Positions 8,944 through 17,835 of a stretch of DNA of 64,000 nucleotides are shown piece by piece; position 1 is the stretch's first letter, and each line of letters opens with the position of its first letter. Under the pieces are notes generated by a model, which worked only from the letters and a program-made list of their open reading frames with translations, was not told the origin of the DNA and did not search any database. The translations under genes were made by a program, and so were the position numbers. Location: positions 22,754-86,753 of the forward strand of contig JANYHE010000050.1 of the NCBI GenBank assembly GCA_025359215.1, read 5' to 3'. The stretch comes from Hyphomicrobiales bacterium (lineage in GTDB: Bacteria; Pseudomonadota; Alphaproteobacteria; Rhizobiales; Aestuariivirgaceae).

Positions 8944-10992
8944 ATGATACCGGGTAAGGCCATAAAGCTGCTTGTCGTGGATGATGATGAGGATGATATT
9001 TACCTCATTGTTGACGCATTGAATGGCGTTCAAGGAACACGCTATGCGGTGACAACGGCATCTTCAGCGCTGACAGCGATGGCAAAACTGGCGCAAGACA
9101 GTTTTGATGTCATCTTCAGTGATTATCGACTTGGCGCGGTTACCGGGATTGACTTCATCAACAGTGTGCGTGGCGCTGGCATTGACACGCCCATCATCCT
9201 GTTGACCGGCATTTCTGATCAGCTGATTGACAATGCTGCACTGAAGGCTGGCTCATCGGACTTTGTTTCAAAAACCTCCATCACTGCGGATGTGCTAGAT
9301 CGATCGGTGCGCTATGCTTTAGCCCACGCTGACCGACAACGCTTGCTGCAAACTGTGTTGCGCAGCACTGAATCCGGAATTGCGGTGCTTGACGTTGACG
9401 GGAAAATTACATTATGGAACCCGCAATTTCTGGCATTCGCTGAGAAGGCTTTTGGCAGTGACCCAGAACGCTTTACCAAGCTAAGGGCACTTGCCGCTGA
9501 ATCTGACGAGCGCGACATTGTGGTGGGAGATTGCATCGTTGAATCTCATGTCACACCATTGCCGGATGGTGGATCAATCTTGGCGCTGCATGATGTGACG
9601 CAACGCGTGAATGACTTAATGGCCCGAAAGCTAGCCGAAGACAAAATCCGCAAAGTGGCTATGCAAGACGCATTGACCGAACTGCCCAATCGGCTGGCCT
9701 TTAACGACTATCTGGATGTCAGCATCGCGGCTGCATCTGGGGCAACCAAAAAACTTGCCGTTCTTTTGTTTGACTTTAATCGCTTCAAAGAAGTGAATGA
9801 CCTTTTTGGCCATGCGGCTGGCGATCATATTTTGAAATCCGCCGCAGTGCGGCTGAAGACAGTTCTTACCGAACGAGAATATGTGGCGCGTTTGGGTGGC
9901 GACGAATTTGTTCTCATTCAAAGTGATTCAGACAGCAATTCGGCTATGGACTTGGCACAGCGTGTTGTTACTTGCTTGTCGGAACCTTTAAACTGGGAAT
10001 CGAAAATTATCACCGCTGGTGTGAGTGTTGGTGTAGCCCTCTATCCGAAACACGGAAGCAATCGGCGAGAACTTTTGGCCAATGCCGATTTGGCAATGTA
10101 TCGCGGCAAAGCCAAAGTGGGTGAGCCAATTTGCATGTTTGATGCCAAGATGGATCAGTTCATCAGGCATAGGCGTCAGCTGGCGCATGAATTAATTCAC
10201 GCCATTAAAGGCGACGAACTTTCACTCAGCATGCAAGGTCAATTTGAAGTCGACAAGGGCAACTTGGCCGGATTTGAGGCCTTGCTGCGTTGGAAGAGCC
10301 CGGTTCGTGGCAATATTTCGCCCGCTGAATTTATACCCTTAGCGGAAGAAACGGGGCTGATTGTCGAAATTGATGAATGGGTGCTCAGACGCTCTTGCAC
10401 ATTTTTAGCGGCAAACAATTGGATACCGCGATTGGCTGTTAATATTTCGGCCAAAGCCATTTGCCAACCGAGCATTGTTGCTTTGGTTAGGGACATCATT
10501 TTAGAGACGGGTGTAGTCGCGGCGCGGCTGGAACTTGAGGTGACAGAGACTGCTCTCATCTATGATCTCACGCGGGCTTTACACAATTTGAGGCAAATCA
10601 AGGCGATGGGAATTTCTATTGCGTTGGATGATTTCGGCACGGGTTATTCGTCGTTATCGCTGCTCAATTCCTTCCCCTTTGACCGGATCAAAGTTGATGG
10701 ATCTTTCATCCAGCAAACAGGAAGTAACGGGCGCGCCGATGCTATTTTCAAAGCGGTTGTGGGCCTTGGCGAAGCGTTAAATGTGCCCGTTATAGCTGAA
10801 GGTGTTGAGACGATTGAACATTTTGCTTTTGCCACTTTAGCCGGTTGCAAAGAAGTGCAAGGCTATCACCTTTGTCACCCTGTGCCTGCATGCGATTTGG
10901 TCTCGATGCGCCAGTATTTGGGCGAAAACATGAAAGCCCAAGACGTTAAAGATTGGCTGGGAAAGCGTGTTGCCCAAGCCAAAAGCGCTTAA
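8944..10992 (+). CDS. Receiver-GGDEF-EAL cyclic-di-GMP regulator
   Basis: This 682-residue protein makes and/or breaks cyclic di-GMP under control of a receiver domain. The domains in order are receiver (1-125; D13-D15, phosphoacceptor D60, K110), a short PAS-like region (135-225), GGDEF (235-400; intact GGDEF at 318-322) and EAL (410-660; E445-A446-L447, DDFGTG 562-567, EGVET 619-623). Both catalytic motifs look intact, so the direction of activity cannot be told. It starts 31 bp after the carrier protein gene on the same strand and may be cotranscribed, which would tie the putative polymer decoration to c-di-GMP. It ends with a 4-nt overlap against the convergent epimerase-family gene. Confidence 0.9.
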   Translation: MIPGKAIKLLVVDDDEDDIYLIVDALNGVQGTRYAVTTASSALTAMAKLAQDSFDVIFSDYRLGAVTGIDFINSVRGAGIDTPIILLTGISDQLIDNAALKAGSSDFVSKTSITADVLDRSVRYALAHADRQRLLQTVLRSTESGIAVLDVDGKITLWNPQFLAFAEKAFGSDPERFTKLRALAAESDERDIVVGDCIVESHVTPLPDGGSILALHDVTQRVNDLMARKLAEDKIRKVAMQDALTELPNRLAFNDYLDVSIAAASGATKKLAVLLFDFNRFKEVNDLFGHAAGDHILKSAAVRLKTVLTEREYVARLGGDEFVLIQSDSDSNSAMDLAQRVVTCLSEPLNWESKIITAGVSVGVALYPKHGSNRRELLANADLAMYRGKAKVGEPICMFDAKMDQFIRHRRQLAHELIHAIKGDELSLSMQGQFEVDKGNLAGFEALLRWKSPVRGNISPAEFIPLAEETGLIVEIDEWVLRRSCTFLAANNWIPRLAVNISAKAICQPSIVALVRDIILETGVVAARLELEVTETALIYDLTRALHNLRQIKAMGISIALDDFGTGYSSLSLLNSFPFDRIKVDGSFIQQTGSNGRADAIFKAVVGLGEALNVPVIAEGVETIEHFAFATLAGCKEVQGYHLCHPVPACDLVSMRQYLGENMKAQDVKDWLGKRVAQAKSA

Positions 10993-11825
10993 ACTTTTTT
11001 TACGTCATTTATGATGTTCATAGTGGCAACACCGCTGTGACCAAGCTCCACAGAGGCAAATGGTCCGCCATGGCACATTTGGCCTTTATCAGTTGGATCA
11101 GGCACCGGGGCTGCGGCGAAAATCTTTTCGGCAAATTGCTCCGCGTTGTCCTTCGGGCGAAAGCCAAGGAACTGCGCATTGGCATTATCGACGGGCGCGC
11201 GATCATTGTTTGATACGCCATATATGATGCTGAAACCTGTAATCGGGGTATCGATGGCCCTTTGCACCAAATGAACCATATCTTCATAAGACAGCCAGCT
11301 GCCAACAGCACGGGCATTGCCGACATTTGCGCAGGAGAGAATGCGCAAGCACACAGATTCCAGTTGACGTTTATCCCAATAAAGACTGCCCAGATCTTCG
11401 GCAAAACACTTGGCGAGGCCATAAAATGAGTCTGGGCGATGCGGTACATCAGTGCCGATGAATTGGTTTTTCGGATACATACCAACGGCGTGGATGGAGC
11501 TGGCATAGACCACGCGGCGGAGCTTGTTTTGCGAGGCCGCTTCCCACACATTGTAAGCGCCAATTATATTGGAACCGAGAATTTGATCAAACGGCGCTTC
11601 ATCACCAATGGCACCGAAATGCACCACCATGTCTGCACCTTTGAGCAGCGCAATCATGTCATCTAACTTTGTGAGATCGGCTGACACGTAAGATTCACCG
11701 GGATAGAGTTTGCCAATATCTGGCTTAATGTCGGACGACACCAGTTGCTTAGCCATCTTCGTCAAGGGTTCGCGCAAATAGGAACCGAGCCTGCCTGCGG
11801 CACCGGTGAGAACGATTTTTTTCAT
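10989..11825 (-). CDS. Uronate dehydrogenase-like SDR (NAD-dependent epimerase/dehydratase family)
   Basis: This 278-residue extended short-chain dehydrogenase has a Rossmann NAD site GAAGRLG (8-14), S110 and Y135-x3-K139. The overall pattern (FDQIL.NIIGAYN, RPDSFYGLAKC, FLGFRPKDNAE) matches what I recall of uronate dehydrogenases, which oxidise galacturonate or glucuronate to the aldarolactone. The last gene of the leftward operon, it overlaps the FAD oxidoreductase by 4 nt. In this company it may act on another sugar-acid-like intermediate, so the substrate is uncertain. Confidence 0.75.
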   Translation of the reverse strand: MKKIVLTGAAGRLGSYLREPLTKMAKQLVSSDIKPDIGKLYPGESYVSADLTKLDDMIALLKGADMVVHFGAIGDEAPFDQILGSNIIGAYNVWEAASQNKLRRVVYASSIHAVGMYPKNQFIGTDVPHRPDSFYGLAKCFAEDLGSLYWDKRQLESVCLRILSCANVGNARAVGSWLSYEDMVHLVQRAIDTPITGFSIIYGVSNNDRAPVDNANAQFLGFRPKDNAEQFAEKIFAAAPVPDPTDKGQMCHGGPFASVELGHSGVATMNIINDVKKV

Positions 11826-13018
11826 ATAATTGCTTTTTCCATAAAGGGCTCATTGCGCTCGATGCGCAAGAAACTGAAGGGCGATAGATCGAGTGTTCGG
11901 AATTCACCATAGGTGATCAATTCTGAAAGCCCGCGCCCCATGGCGGGCGACTGTTGAAAGCCATGGCCAGAAAAACCATTGCAGAACATAAAGTTTTTAA
12001 TCTGCGTGTGGGAGCCGAGAATGGCATTTTGGTCGAGCACATTATAATCATAATGACCTGCCCAGGAATTGATCACTTTAATAGCTTCAAATTGTGGGAT
12101 GCGGTTGGCTACTGCTGGCCAAATTTTACTTTCCCAAATTTCATGATCCATGTCGAAATCATTATGATCCACAGCACAGTCATCATCAGGAGGGCCACCC
12201 GTCATATAATATTTTCCTTCTGAGCGCATATGGACGCCGGAAGGATCAATTGTCAGCGGCAAATCACGGTCCAGCGGCTTTTCTGCATCAAAGATAAACG
12301 TCATGCGTTTGCGGGGCTCTATCGGAATTTTTATGCCAGCCATGCCTGCAATTAAACTCGCACGTGTGCCTGCGCAGTTGACCACTGTGCCACACAATAT
12401 GATCTCACCACTTTTTAACGTCACTGACTCGATGCGATTGTCAGCCCGTGCCATGGCCACAACTTCATTGTGAATATACTCAACGCCCTTTTGTTTGGCT
12501 TGGCGTTTCCAACAATCAAACAATGTGCCGCCATCAAAGTAACCTTCATCGATGAGATTATGATTGCCCGCAATAATATCATCCAGTTGATAGAAGGGAT
12601 ATGCAGCGGCAATCTCATCGCGCGTCATATGTTTGGTGCCTGCCCCACATTCACTTTGCATTTTTTGATCAATTTTCAATTGATCGGCAAAGCTTTGCGT
12701 GTTAGCCAAATACATATAGCCAAAACTTTGGATGATGGGCTGCGGCAGCTCCGGCCCGCCACCCATATAGGTTTTAAAGTTCTTCACAAAATCCGCACCA
12801 AATTGCGAAATTTTCACATTGATGGGCTCACTGAATTGCATGCGGATGGAACTGTTGGTGAGCGAGGTTGCCGCAAATTCATAGGTGGGGTCGCGCTCCA
12901 CCACCAAAACTTTGCCTGTGAAATCTTTGTTGTTCGACAAGAACCACGCCGTTGATGAACCCAACATAGCGCCACCAATAATGACTACATCATATGACTT
13001 ATGCTTTGGTGTTTGCAT
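11822..13018 (-). CDS. DAO-type FAD-dependent oxidoreductase
   Basis: This 398-residue soluble flavoenzyme of the D-amino-acid oxidase/sarcosine oxidase superfamily has the dinucleotide site VVIIGGAMLGSS (GGAMLG 15-20). A C-terminal GFSGHGFQQSPAMG stretch is characteristic of this group. It probably oxidises an amine or N-methyl amino acid produced or used by the operon. The frame is open to 13318, but I chose ATG 13018. It lies just after the stop of the GNAT gene, and the protein then starts right before the Rossmann strand as in the family. It is coupled to the downstream dehydrogenase by a 4-nt overlap. Confidence 0.85.
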   Translation of the reverse strand: MQTPKHKSYDVVIIGGAMLGSSTAWFLSNNKDFTGKVLVVERDPTYEFAATSLTNSSIRMQFSEPINVKISQFGADFVKNFKTYMGGGPELPQPIIQSFGYMYLANTQSFADQLKIDQKMQSECGAGTKHMTRDEIAAAYPFYQLDDIIAGNHNLIDEGYFDGGTLFDCWKRQAKQKGVEYIHNEVVAMARADNRIESVTLKSGEIILCGTVVNCAGTRASLIAGMAGIKIPIEPRKRMTFIFDAEKPLDRDLPLTIDPSGVHMRSEGKYYMTGGPPDDDCAVDHNDFDMDHEIWESKIWPAVANRIPQFEAIKVINSWAGHYDYNVLDQNAILGSHTQIKNFMFCNGFSGHGFQQSPAMGRGLSELITYGEFRTLDLSPFSFLRIERNEPFMEKAII

Positions 13019-13022
13019 AGTG

Positions 13023-13472
13023 TTATAGGCCTTTGCGATAGACAATAAATGACGAGCGTGGAACGATGGTGTCATAAAGCGAACGGGCCGCTGCATTATA
13101 TTCTTGGGTTTGCCAGTAAATGCGGAATGCACCTTTTTCTTTGGCTTTTTCTTCGCATGCAAGAATGAGCTTTTTTGCAGCCCCACCGCCGCGCGCATTG
13201 GGGTCCACAAATAAATCCTGCAGATAACAAATCTGTTGCTTGCTCCATGTGTGATCATGAAAAACATAATTGCAAATGCCGATGACAACACCATCACGCT
13301 CAGCAACCAAGGCATCAATGTTGCTTTCGGAATCGAGTATGCGTTTCCACGTATTGGCGGTTACATCATCGGCAACTTCTGCACGATAGAATTTGACGTA
13401 GCCTGCCCAAAGTTCGCGCCAACGCATCTCATCCTTTGCTTCCGCAAACCGAATTATTGTTTCAGACATCAA
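13023..13472 (-). CDS. GNAT family N-acetyltransferase
   Basis: This 149-residue protein shows the acetyl-CoA binding signature DLFVDPNARGGGAAKKL (about residues 88-104), with the R-x-x-G-x-A core, and the usual GNAT length. Its start overlaps the stop of the hydantoinase B gene by 4 nt, and its stop is 4 nt before the FAD oxidoreductase start. In this operon it may acetylate an amine substrate or a toxic intermediate. The substrate is unknown. Confidence 0.85.
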   Translation of the reverse strand: MMSETIIRFAEAKDEMRWRELWAGYVKFYRAEVADDVTANTWKRILDSESNIDALVAERDGVVIGICNYVFHDHTWSKQQICYLQDLFVDPNARGGGAAKKLILACEEKAKEKGAFRIYWQTQEYNAAARSLYDTIVPRSSFIVYRKGL

Positions 13473-15169
13473 ACAGTTTCCCCGCGTTTCACAGAATCCA
13501 GAACAGTTTTGATTTCAGCATCACTCAATTCGTAATCGTGTTTTGCAGCTTCAGCTGAAATATAGCCGCGCGATAAATCGCGTTTCACCAATGCAGGATC
13601 GCGCTCAGTCGCTTTGCCATAACCCGCACCTCCGGGGAATGCCAGCATGACGCGCCTGCCGTGGGCCACAAATTGCTTGCCCTTCCCTCGCATTTTCGTG
13701 CCGTCATCTTGACCGATAGTGGTGGCAGCGCCATTGGCTCCGCCCTGCCTGCCACGGGCGGGATGATCGACGCGATCAAACATCGCTTGGAAATCAAACT
13801 CGTGGCCTTTCACGGCACCCACTTCCATAAACTGGCCTAGGCCACCGCGATATTTTCCAGCGCCTCCTGAATCAGGGCGCAGTTCTTTCCTCCAGATAAT
13901 CACCGGGCCTGTGTGTTCCGTGGCTTCAATCGGCATCGTCATCACACCCGATGGGAAAGCCGTGGCGTTAAGACCATCAACAGTTGGGCGCGCCCCTGCG
14001 CCTCCTGAGTTAAAGGTGAGAACTTCGGCCCGCACTGTGCCTTCTGGTGCGGGTTGATCCATGCGGGGGCGCAAAGAGACTTGAAAATTGCAGAGGCAAC
14101 CGGCCCCTTCAGCGGGCACCAGATGCGGTAGAATTTTATCGAGCGCATCATAAACTGTATCTGGAATCATATGACCAATAACATGGCGCAGCGCTACTGG
14201 TGCTGGATGCACCGCATTGAGAATGGAATTGACGGGTGCCACCACTTCGAACGGCGCAAGCGATGCTGCGTTATTTGGAATTTCTGGTGCGATGGCGCAT
14301 TTCAACGCGTAGCACGCATAGGCCTTGGTATAAACCAAAGGCACGTTAATGCCTTTTTTATCGAGGCCCGATGTTCCAGTGAAATCTGAAACAATACGAT
14401 CGGCGAAAATCTCCAACTTCACTTTCAATTCGATGGGTGTGTCAAATCCATCGATCGTCATGGCCCCAGTGGCCGTGCTGCGCGGCAAGGCAGCAATGCG
14501 CTCCAATGTGGCGCGGCGCGAATTATCCAGAATGAAATGGCTGATGCCCGCAAGATCATCCAATTCAAACTCGATCATCATTTCAATGAGGCGGCGGTGG
14601 CCGATTTCATTGCAGGTGGCGAGTGCATAGATATCACCCACCAACTGATCAGGCTCACGTACGTTACCGCGCACGATTTTAATCAGTGTTGCATCAACCA
14701 CGCCGCGTGTCGCGAGCTTCATGATGGGAATATAGAGGCCTTCTTCATAAACGCTGGCCGCATCAGCGCCAAAGCCGCGCCCCCCAATATCGACGATGTG
14801 CGCCGTGCAGGCGAAAAAACCAACATGCGCACCTTTATGAAAAGACGGTGTTACCACGGTGATATCATGCAGATGGCCGGTGCCCTCCCATGGATCATTG
14901 GTGATGTAGACATCGCCTTCAAAAATATTTTCACGGCCAATGCGCCTGATGAAATGACCCACAGCATCTGCCATGGCATTCACATGACCGGGCGTGCCGG
15001 TTACGGCTTGGGCCAGCATCTGGCCCGCGAGATCATAAACGCCAGCAGAAAGATCGCCTGCTTCCCGCACTGATGTGGAAAACGCGGTGCGAACCAAAGC
15101 TTGGGCCTGCTCTTCGACCACGGAAATGAGGCGGTTCCACATGACTTGATTGGCGACAGTTGTTGTCAT
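13469..15169 (-). CDS. hyuB: Hydantoinase B/oxoprolinase family protein
   Basis: This 566-residue protein is the B subunit of an ATP-dependent N-methylhydantoinase/5-oxoprolinase/acetone-carboxylase-like enzyme. Family stretches are EAGDLSAGVYD, PGHVNAM, YITNDPWEGTGHLHD (near 90-105) and HIVDIGGRGFG. Together with the A subunit 3 nt upstream it should open a lactam or hydantoin-like ring using ATP. The coupled FAD oxidoreductase and GNAT genes point to catabolism of a cyclic amide or N-substituted amino acid. Confidence 0.9.
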   Translation of the reverse strand: MTTTVANQVMWNRLISVVEEQAQALVRTAFSTSVREAGDLSAGVYDLAGQMLAQAVTGTPGHVNAMADAVGHFIRRIGRENIFEGDVYITNDPWEGTGHLHDITVVTPSFHKGAHVGFFACTAHIVDIGGRGFGADAASVYEEGLYIPIMKLATRGVVDATLIKIVRGNVREPDQLVGDIYALATCNEIGHRRLIEMMIEFELDDLAGISHFILDNSRRATLERIAALPRSTATGAMTIDGFDTPIELKVKLEIFADRIVSDFTGTSGLDKKGINVPLVYTKAYACYALKCAIAPEIPNNAASLAPFEVVAPVNSILNAVHPAPVALRHVIGHMIPDTVYDALDKILPHLVPAEGAGCLCNFQVSLRPRMDQPAPEGTVRAEVLTFNSGGAGARPTVDGLNATAFPSGVMTMPIEATEHTGPVIIWRKELRPDSGGAGKYRGGLGQFMEVGAVKGHEFDFQAMFDRVDHPARGRQGGANGAATTIGQDDGTKMRGKGKQFVAHGRRVMLAFPGGAGYGKATERDPALVKRDLSRGYISAEAAKHDYELSDAEIKTVLDSVKRGETV

Positions 15170-15172
15170 GGT

Positions 15173-17251
15173 TTAAACCTTCCGTGTGAGATCAATGGTG
15201 CCATCGGCTTGCGCCACAGCGTTGCGGCTGGATGGCACGATGATGGTGGTTTCATCTTCAGTAATAATGGCTGGTCCCTGCACCGTTTGGCCCGGCTTCA
15301 GGGAATTTCGGTGAATGACTGAAGCGTTGACCACTTTTGAAAGCCCTGCATCAAATAATATCCGTGTACTGAATATTTCTGCTGCGGAGGGATTGGGCAA
15401 GGACGCAACAGGGGCCACTTTTTCAGTGGGTGTTGTGGCATTGACCGCCCACACCGTGATTTCAATTTCCATGCCTTCGACCGTGCGGCCAAACAAAGCT
15501 GCATAATCGGTTTCAAATAATTTTTGGAACGTTGCCACATCTGGGTTTCGGGCTTGCTCGACGCTTAGCACAATGGGGATTTCCCAACCTTGACCCTTGT
15601 AACGCATGTAAGCTTTAAATTCGGCATTGATAGGCGCAACGGCATCGCAGGAGCGCACAAAACTTGTGGCTTCTTTTTCTAAATCTGCAAGCAGGGTTTT
15701 GATGACTGCGGGAGCAAATTGCGAGAGCTTCATATAAACACTGCGATTGGCTTCGAAGCTGAAAGGAGCCCGCAAGAAGCCGATGGCGGAACCTACGCCC
15801 GCCCCTTGTGGCACCAGCATGCGGGTGATGCCCAGTTTTTCACACAGGCGGCCCGCGTGAAGCGGGGCTGCGCCACCGAATGCAATCATTGTATAATTTG
15901 CTAAGTCCTCACCATTCTCCACAGCGTGAACACGCGCTGCATTGGCCATGTTTTCATCCACAACTTCGGCAAGGCCAAAAGCTGCGGTTTGGGCATCCAT
16001 GTCCAGCGCTTTTCCAAGCACAGTCTCCAATGCCAATGCCGAACTTGCTCTGTTCAATTTTATTGAGCCGCCCGCAAAATTATCAGGATCGAGCTTGCCC
16101 AAAACTAAATCCGCATCCGTGACCGCTGGCTTCACGCCACCTCGACCATAGCAGGCGGGCCCGGGTTCAGAGCCTGCGCTTTCGGGCCCAACTCTGATTT
16201 GTCGCATCGCATCAACGTGCGCAAGCGAGCCACCGCCCGCACCAATCTCCACCATGTCAATCACCGGAATCGAGATCGGCATTCCGGAGCCTTTTTTAAA
16301 CCGATAAGTGCGGGCTACTTCAAACACGCGGCTGGTTTTTGGCGTTTGATTTTTGATCAGGCAAATCTTTGCTGTGGTGCCACCCATATCAAAGGACAGA
16401 ACTTTGTCGAGGCCAAATCGCGCCGCGATGTTGGCGGCAAAAACGGCTCCACCTGCGGGGCCAGACTCCACCAGCCGCACCGGAAATTCAGCCGCACTTT
16501 CGATTGAAATAATGCCACCACCGGAATGCATAAGAAATATTTTGCATGTCACACCTTCCACATTGAGACGCGCGCCCAAGCGACTGAGATAAGATTTCAT
16601 CAACGGTTTGATATAGGCATTGGCCACCGTGGTGTTGAAGCGCTCATATTCGCGCATTTGCGGTGAGACTTCGGATGAGAGCGAGATCATCACGCCGGGT
16701 AATTTCTCAGCCAGCACTTCGCGGATCATTTTTTCGTGTGCGTCATTCAAGTATGAATGGATGAGCCCAACTGCAACGGAGTTGTAACCAGCAAGACGAA
16801 TATCTTCGACAACACGTTCCACATCATCTCTTTGCAGTGGCACCAGCACATCACCTTTGGCGCTCACGCGCTCCAAAACAGTGAAGCGGCTTTGGCGCGG
16901 CAGCAGCGGCTCTGGCAGAACGAGATTCAGATCATATTGTTCAAAGCGTGATTCAGTGCGCATTTCAATCACGTCGCGAAAGCCTTGGGTGGTAATTAGC
17001 GCTGTCTTGGCGCCGCGCCGCTCAATCAGAGCATTGGTGGCTAGCGTGGTGCCGTGGATAATCTGGGTGATTTGAGTTGGTGAAATTTTTGCCTTGGCGC
17101 AAACCTGCTTCATGCCCTCGATGATGGCATCTTCTGGGGCTGCGTTGGTCGTCAAAACTTTGGTGGAGTGTTGCTGATCACCAATCTCTAACACCACATC
17201 GGTAAACGTGCCGCCGATATCTACACCGAGGCGGATGGAAGTGATTTTCAT
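15173..17251 (-). CDS. hyuA: Hydantoinase/oxoprolinase A-subunit family protein
   Basis: This 692-residue protein is the ATP-binding A subunit. Visible are LGVDIGGTFTDVV (8-20), the IIHGTTLATNALIERRGAK region (about 63-82), SFDMGGTTAKICLI (near 290) and EIGAGGGSLAHVD, which are phosphate-binding and catalytic blocks of the hydantoinase A/oxoprolinase family. It is first in the five-gene leftward operon hyuA-hyuB-GNAT-DAO-dehydrogenase. The ribosome-binding site is weak. The actual substrate (hydantoin, oxoproline, N-methylhydantoin or similar) cannot be fixed from sequence. Confidence 0.9.
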   Translation of the reverse strand: MKITSIRLGVDIGGTFTDVVLEIGDQQHSTKVLTTNAAPEDAIIEGMKQVCAKAKISPTQITQIIHGTTLATNALIERRGAKTALITTQGFRDVIEMRTESRFEQYDLNLVLPEPLLPRQSRFTVLERVSAKGDVLVPLQRDDVERVVEDIRLAGYNSVAVGLIHSYLNDAHEKMIREVLAEKLPGVMISLSSEVSPQMREYERFNTTVANAYIKPLMKSYLSRLGARLNVEGVTCKIFLMHSGGGIISIESAAEFPVRLVESGPAGGAVFAANIAARFGLDKVLSFDMGGTTAKICLIKNQTPKTSRVFEVARTYRFKKGSGMPISIPVIDMVEIGAGGGSLAHVDAMRQIRVGPESAGSEPGPACYGRGGVKPAVTDADLVLGKLDPDNFAGGSIKLNRASSALALETVLGKALDMDAQTAAFGLAEVVDENMANAARVHAVENGEDLANYTMIAFGGAAPLHAGRLCEKLGITRMLVPQGAGVGSAIGFLRAPFSFEANRSVYMKLSQFAPAVIKTLLADLEKEATSFVRSCDAVAPINAEFKAYMRYKGQGWEIPIVLSVEQARNPDVATFQKLFETDYAALFGRTVEGMEIEITVWAVNATTPTEKVAPVASLPNPSAAEIFSTRILFDAGLSKVVNASVIHRNSLKPGQTVQGPAIITEDETTIIVPSSRNAVAQADGTIDLTRKV

Positions 17252-17335
17252 GAATAGGACTGTCCTGATGCGGGTATGGTGTTCATTATTTCAAAATACT
17301 TGCGTTTGATAGAGCTTCATGATGTAGCTTTAAAC

Positions 17336-17476
17336 ATGGTCGAAAAAAAATTGCCTGAAAAGAGTTTAGAGCGAAAGAAGCGTGAAGCGGTGGCTTTGAA
17401 GGCTAATCTTAAGCGGCGCAAGGAACAGGCCAAGGTGAAGCTTGAGTCCAAAGGGGACAAGAATGTCGAACGCTAA
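17336..17476 (+). CDS. Small basic hydrophilic protein, function unknown
   Basis: This 46-residue Lys/Arg/Glu-rich peptide starts at ATG 17336 (MVEKKLPEKS) and probably forms one charged helix. Its last codons overlap the start of the next gene by 14 nt. Both features suggest a real small gene in the murA-side cluster rather than noise. I do not recognise a family function. Confidence 0.5.
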   Translation: MVEKKLPEKSLERKKREAVALKANLKRRKEQAKVKLESKGDKNVER

Positions 17477-17747
17477 ATCTGCGCTGCATGGTATTTTTTC
17501 ACTTTTGGCGATTGTGTTTTGGTTGGCGGCCTTGGGCCTTTTGCTGTGGCAAAGCTGGGGGTGGCTGAGCAGTGGCGTTTGGAATTCAATGCCGATTTCG
17601 GCCGTTTTGCCCAACTGGGATCGGGCTTTGATGGCTTCAGGAACATCCATATATGTGGCAGCTGCCGTTGTTTCCGCGCAATCCCTAGCGCTTGGCTGTG
17701 GGTTGCTGGGTGTGTTCTGCAATTTTATTGCGAGAATCACTGATTAA
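17463..17747 (+). CDS. Small membrane protein, function unknown
   Basis: This 94-residue protein has two hydrophobic segments (about 10-30 and 55-85). ATG 17463 is preceded by AAAGGGGAC, a good ribosome-binding site lying inside the preceding small gene. It lies about 90 bp upstream of murA on the same strand. No catalytic motif is seen. Confidence 0.6.
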   Translation: MSNAKSALHGIFSLLAIVFWLAALGLLLWQSWGWLSSGVWNSMPISAVLPNWDRALMASGTSIYVAAAVVSAQSLALGCGLLGVFCNFIARITD

Positions 17748-17835
17748 GGGCGCGCGCGATTTAGGGTTGCCCCAATGCAGCCTTTTATGCTTGTTACGGC
17801 TCAAATTTGTAGCATTTCAGCAAGGACTTTGATTC

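Noticed and set aside
13019..13318. N-terminal extension of the FAD oxidoreductase frame
   Set aside because: It overlaps the GNAT gene almost fully, and the family N-terminus starts at 13018.
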